Shown: in pieces, positions 26,652 to 27,885 of the stretch | Layout: every line of letters starts with the position of its first letter | Position numbering within the stretch: the first letter of the stretch is position 1 | From: Prevotella sp. CAG:1031 | Lineage (GTDB): Bacteria > Bacteroidota > Bacteroidia > Bacteroidales > Muribaculaceae | Length of the DNA stretch: 27,885 nucleotides | Assembly: GCA_000431215.1 (NCBI GenBank) | Contig: HF985615.1 | Coordinates: 80,871 to 108,755 of the forward strand | Reading direction: 5' to 3' | The notes under the pieces: generated by a model | The model's input: the letters and a program-made list of their open reading frames with translations, nothing else | Told to the model about the DNA's origin: nothing | The model's database searches: none | Translations under genes and position numbers: made by a program

Positions 26652-26757
26652 AGCCCCGGAGCGTTTTTAATATTCATTGTGAAAATTCACAAAAATAAAT
26701 ATCTGCACCTGTCAGACGTCTTTCCACAGGGCACTCGTTCAGCCTTTTACAAATTAT

Positions 26758-26771
26758 ATGTTATAGAACAT
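26758..26771. promoter_or_regulatory. Palindrome copy 2, ATGTTATAGAACAT
   Basis: It differs by one base from the core of the repeat at 26545-26558 and lies 213 bp from it, about 105 bp before the regulator start. Apart from the sites listed, the rest of the 621-nt gap 26256-26876 is AT-rich and shows no gene. Confidence 0.45.
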
Positions 26772-26876
26772 CATTCAAAATTCACCTCAATCGCCGATTT
26801 TTTCGCAATTTTGCATCGTAAACACCGAATTTAAATACTTCCGGAGCCCTTTCCGCCCCGTTTCTTACCTTTTTCT

Positions 26877-27885
26877 GTGAACCTTAACCTGTCGAGATAT
26901 ATATGCCGGGCCGTCGGCATTCTGCTGTTGCTCGCCGCCGCAATGCCGGCGCGCGCGGGCCTTCCAATGGTGCGCAATTTTCCGCGCTCGCTCTACGGAG
27001 CCGGCGCCCAGAACTGGGCGGTCGCTCAGGATTCGCTCGGAAGGATGTATTTCGGCAACCGCTTCGGCCTTCTGATGTTCGACAGCCAGTCGTGGCGCCT
27101 CTGGAGGCTCCCGAACTACTCGACAGTGCGCGCCATTTATCTCGACGGCCCCAAAGAACGGATCTATGTTGGCGGCAGCGAGGATTTCGGCTATTTCGAG
27201 GCCGACGCACTGACCCATCTGCCCGTCTACCGCTCTCTGACGCCGACAATCAGCGTACCCGGCACGAATTTCAGCGAAATATGGCAGATCCACCGCGTCG
27301 GCAGCGATCTCTGGTTCCAGAGCGATTTCAAGATGATGCGCTACGACGGCCGCCAGACCGACGTCGTCGCGCTCAGCGACAAGATAACGACATCGGCCGT
27401 CGTCGGCAACCGCCTCATGGCCGGACTGATGCACGGCGGCCTCGTCGAAGTCACGCAGCGCCGCTCCGTCGACATCACCGGCGCCGCCGAGCTCAAAGGC
27501 AAGCGCATCGTGGCCATTCTTCCGGCCCGTCAGGGGGGCGCCGTCATCGCTACAGCCTTCGACGGACTCTACCACCTCGACACCTCCGACCGTCTCACGC
27601 CGATCGACAGCCCCGTCAACCGCTACCTGACCGACAACCAGGCCTTCTGCGGCGCCTACGACGCCGTCAGCGGAATGTATGCCTTCGGAACGGTGGCCAA
27701 CGGCGTTGCCATAATGTCGTCGCTCGACTCGCAGCCCACATATATTAATGTGTCGGGCGGCATGAGCGACAACACCGTTCTGACAATGGCCTTCGACCGC
27801 GACCATAACCTTTGGCTCGGTCTCGACAACGGTATCGACTACGTGGTCAGCAACTCGGCGATCTCGCGCCTGCCGCTGCCGCCGG
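26877..27885 (+). CDS. SusR-like propeller sensor/transcription regulator, N-terminal part (runs off the window)
   Basis: An open frame from GTG at 26877 to the window end (336 codons). The start gives a signal peptide (MNLNLSRYICRAVGILLLLA, cleaved after PARA) and then MVRNFPRSLYGAGAQNWAVA, leading into repeats of a two-component-regulator-type beta-propeller: RMYFGNRFGLLMFD, RIYVGGSEDFGYF, DLWFQSDFKMMRYDG and NLWLGLDNGIDY. The QNW and FGYF-type motifs resemble the SusR/LuxR-type 'triple-Tyr' regulators more than hybrid two-component systems, though the C-terminus that would decide this is outside. The propeller probably lies in the periplasm and senses sugar fragments. It is divergent from susC, the usual place for the controlling regulator. 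No convincing promoter was found for it. Confidence 0.82.
   Translation, partial: MNLNLSRYICRAVGILLLLAAAMPARAGLPMVRNFPRSLYGAGAQNWAVAQDSLGRMYFGNRFGLLMFDSQSWRLWRLPNYSTVRAIYLDGPKERIYVGGSEDFGYFEADALTHLPVYRSLTPTISVPGTNFSEIWQIHRVGSDLWFQSDFKMMRYDGRQTDVVALSDKITTSAVVGNRLMAGLMHGGLVEVTQRRSVDITGAAELKGKRIVAILPARQGGAVIATAFDGLYHLDTSDRLTPIDSPVNRYLTDNQAFCGAYDAVSGMYAFGTVANGVAIMSSLDSQPTYINVSGGMSDNTVLTMAFDRDHNLWLGLDNGIDYVVSNSAISRLPLPP

Noticed and set aside
26810..26840. Possible plus-strand promoter for the regulator (TTTG, 18 nt, TAAATACT)
   Set aside because: The spacing is short and the -7 box matches the consensus poorly, so I do not annotate it.
26865..27806. Minus-strand frame of 313 codons opposite the regulator
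   Set aside because: The plus strand in the same place encodes a signal peptide and propeller repeats, so the minus frame is a shadow.

Overview
The window looks like a chromosomal segment of a GC-rich member of the order Bacteroidales, possibly a Muribaculaceae-type gut bacterium. The evidence is a SusC/SusD pair, promoters of the Bacteroidetes type (TTTG, a 19-20 nt spacer, TAnnTTTG), the Bacteroidetes layout of the cell-wall cluster, and T9SS-like C-terminal tails. The family-level guess comes from overall protein feel and was not tested.

Region 1 (1-12540, all minus strand) is the division and cell wall (dcw) cluster. In transcription order it reads rsmH, ftsL-like, ftsI (a PBP with a PASTA domain), murE, mraY, murD, ftsW, murG, murC, ftsQ, ftsA (start only). 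Genes overlap by 1-8 nt or lie 6-29 nt apart, so it is one operon. It makes UDP-MurNAc-pentapeptide (MurC, D, E), lipid I and II (MraY, MurG) and the septal polymerase and scaffold (FtsW, FtsI, FtsL, FtsQ, FtsA). The gene mraZ, which normally precedes rsmH, is not there.

Region 2 (12541-13928) is an accessory junction. It holds a compact REP-associated tyrosine transposase (RAYT) element: a 147-aa HUH/Y1 transposase between two ~109-nt inverted, hairpin-rich arms (12718-13450). Next to it is a decayed DUF3791/DUF3990-type gene pair, with a frameshift in the first gene and the second cut off after seven codons. A rho-independent terminator for the next operon follows.

Region 3 (13929-26255, minus strand) is a polysaccharide utilization locus. 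In transcription order it encodes SusC, SusD, a secreted glycan-binding-like protein, a two-domain GH16, a second GH16, a GH3 and a GH128. GH16 plus GH128 plus GH3 points to beta-1,3-glucan (laminarin or fungal/yeast/cereal glucan): endo-cleavage by GH16 and GH128, import by SusCD, and trimming to glucose by GH3. A near-perfect promoter lies upstream of susC. Strong hairpins after susD and after the binding-protein gene may set stepped expression.

Region 4 (26256-27885) is a 621-nt regulatory region followed by the divergent, incomplete gene of a SusR-like propeller sensor/regulator (plus strand, GTG start, runs off the window). This gene probably controls the locus. The intergenic region holds two consensus promoters facing susC, a 36-codon upstream ORF, a direct repeat with a 21-nt period, and two copies of an ATGTT-N4-AACAT palindrome.

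The observations most worth a second look are the RAYT element with its paired arms, the module and tail shared between the GH16 and the binding protein, the layered regulatory region, and the missing mraZ.
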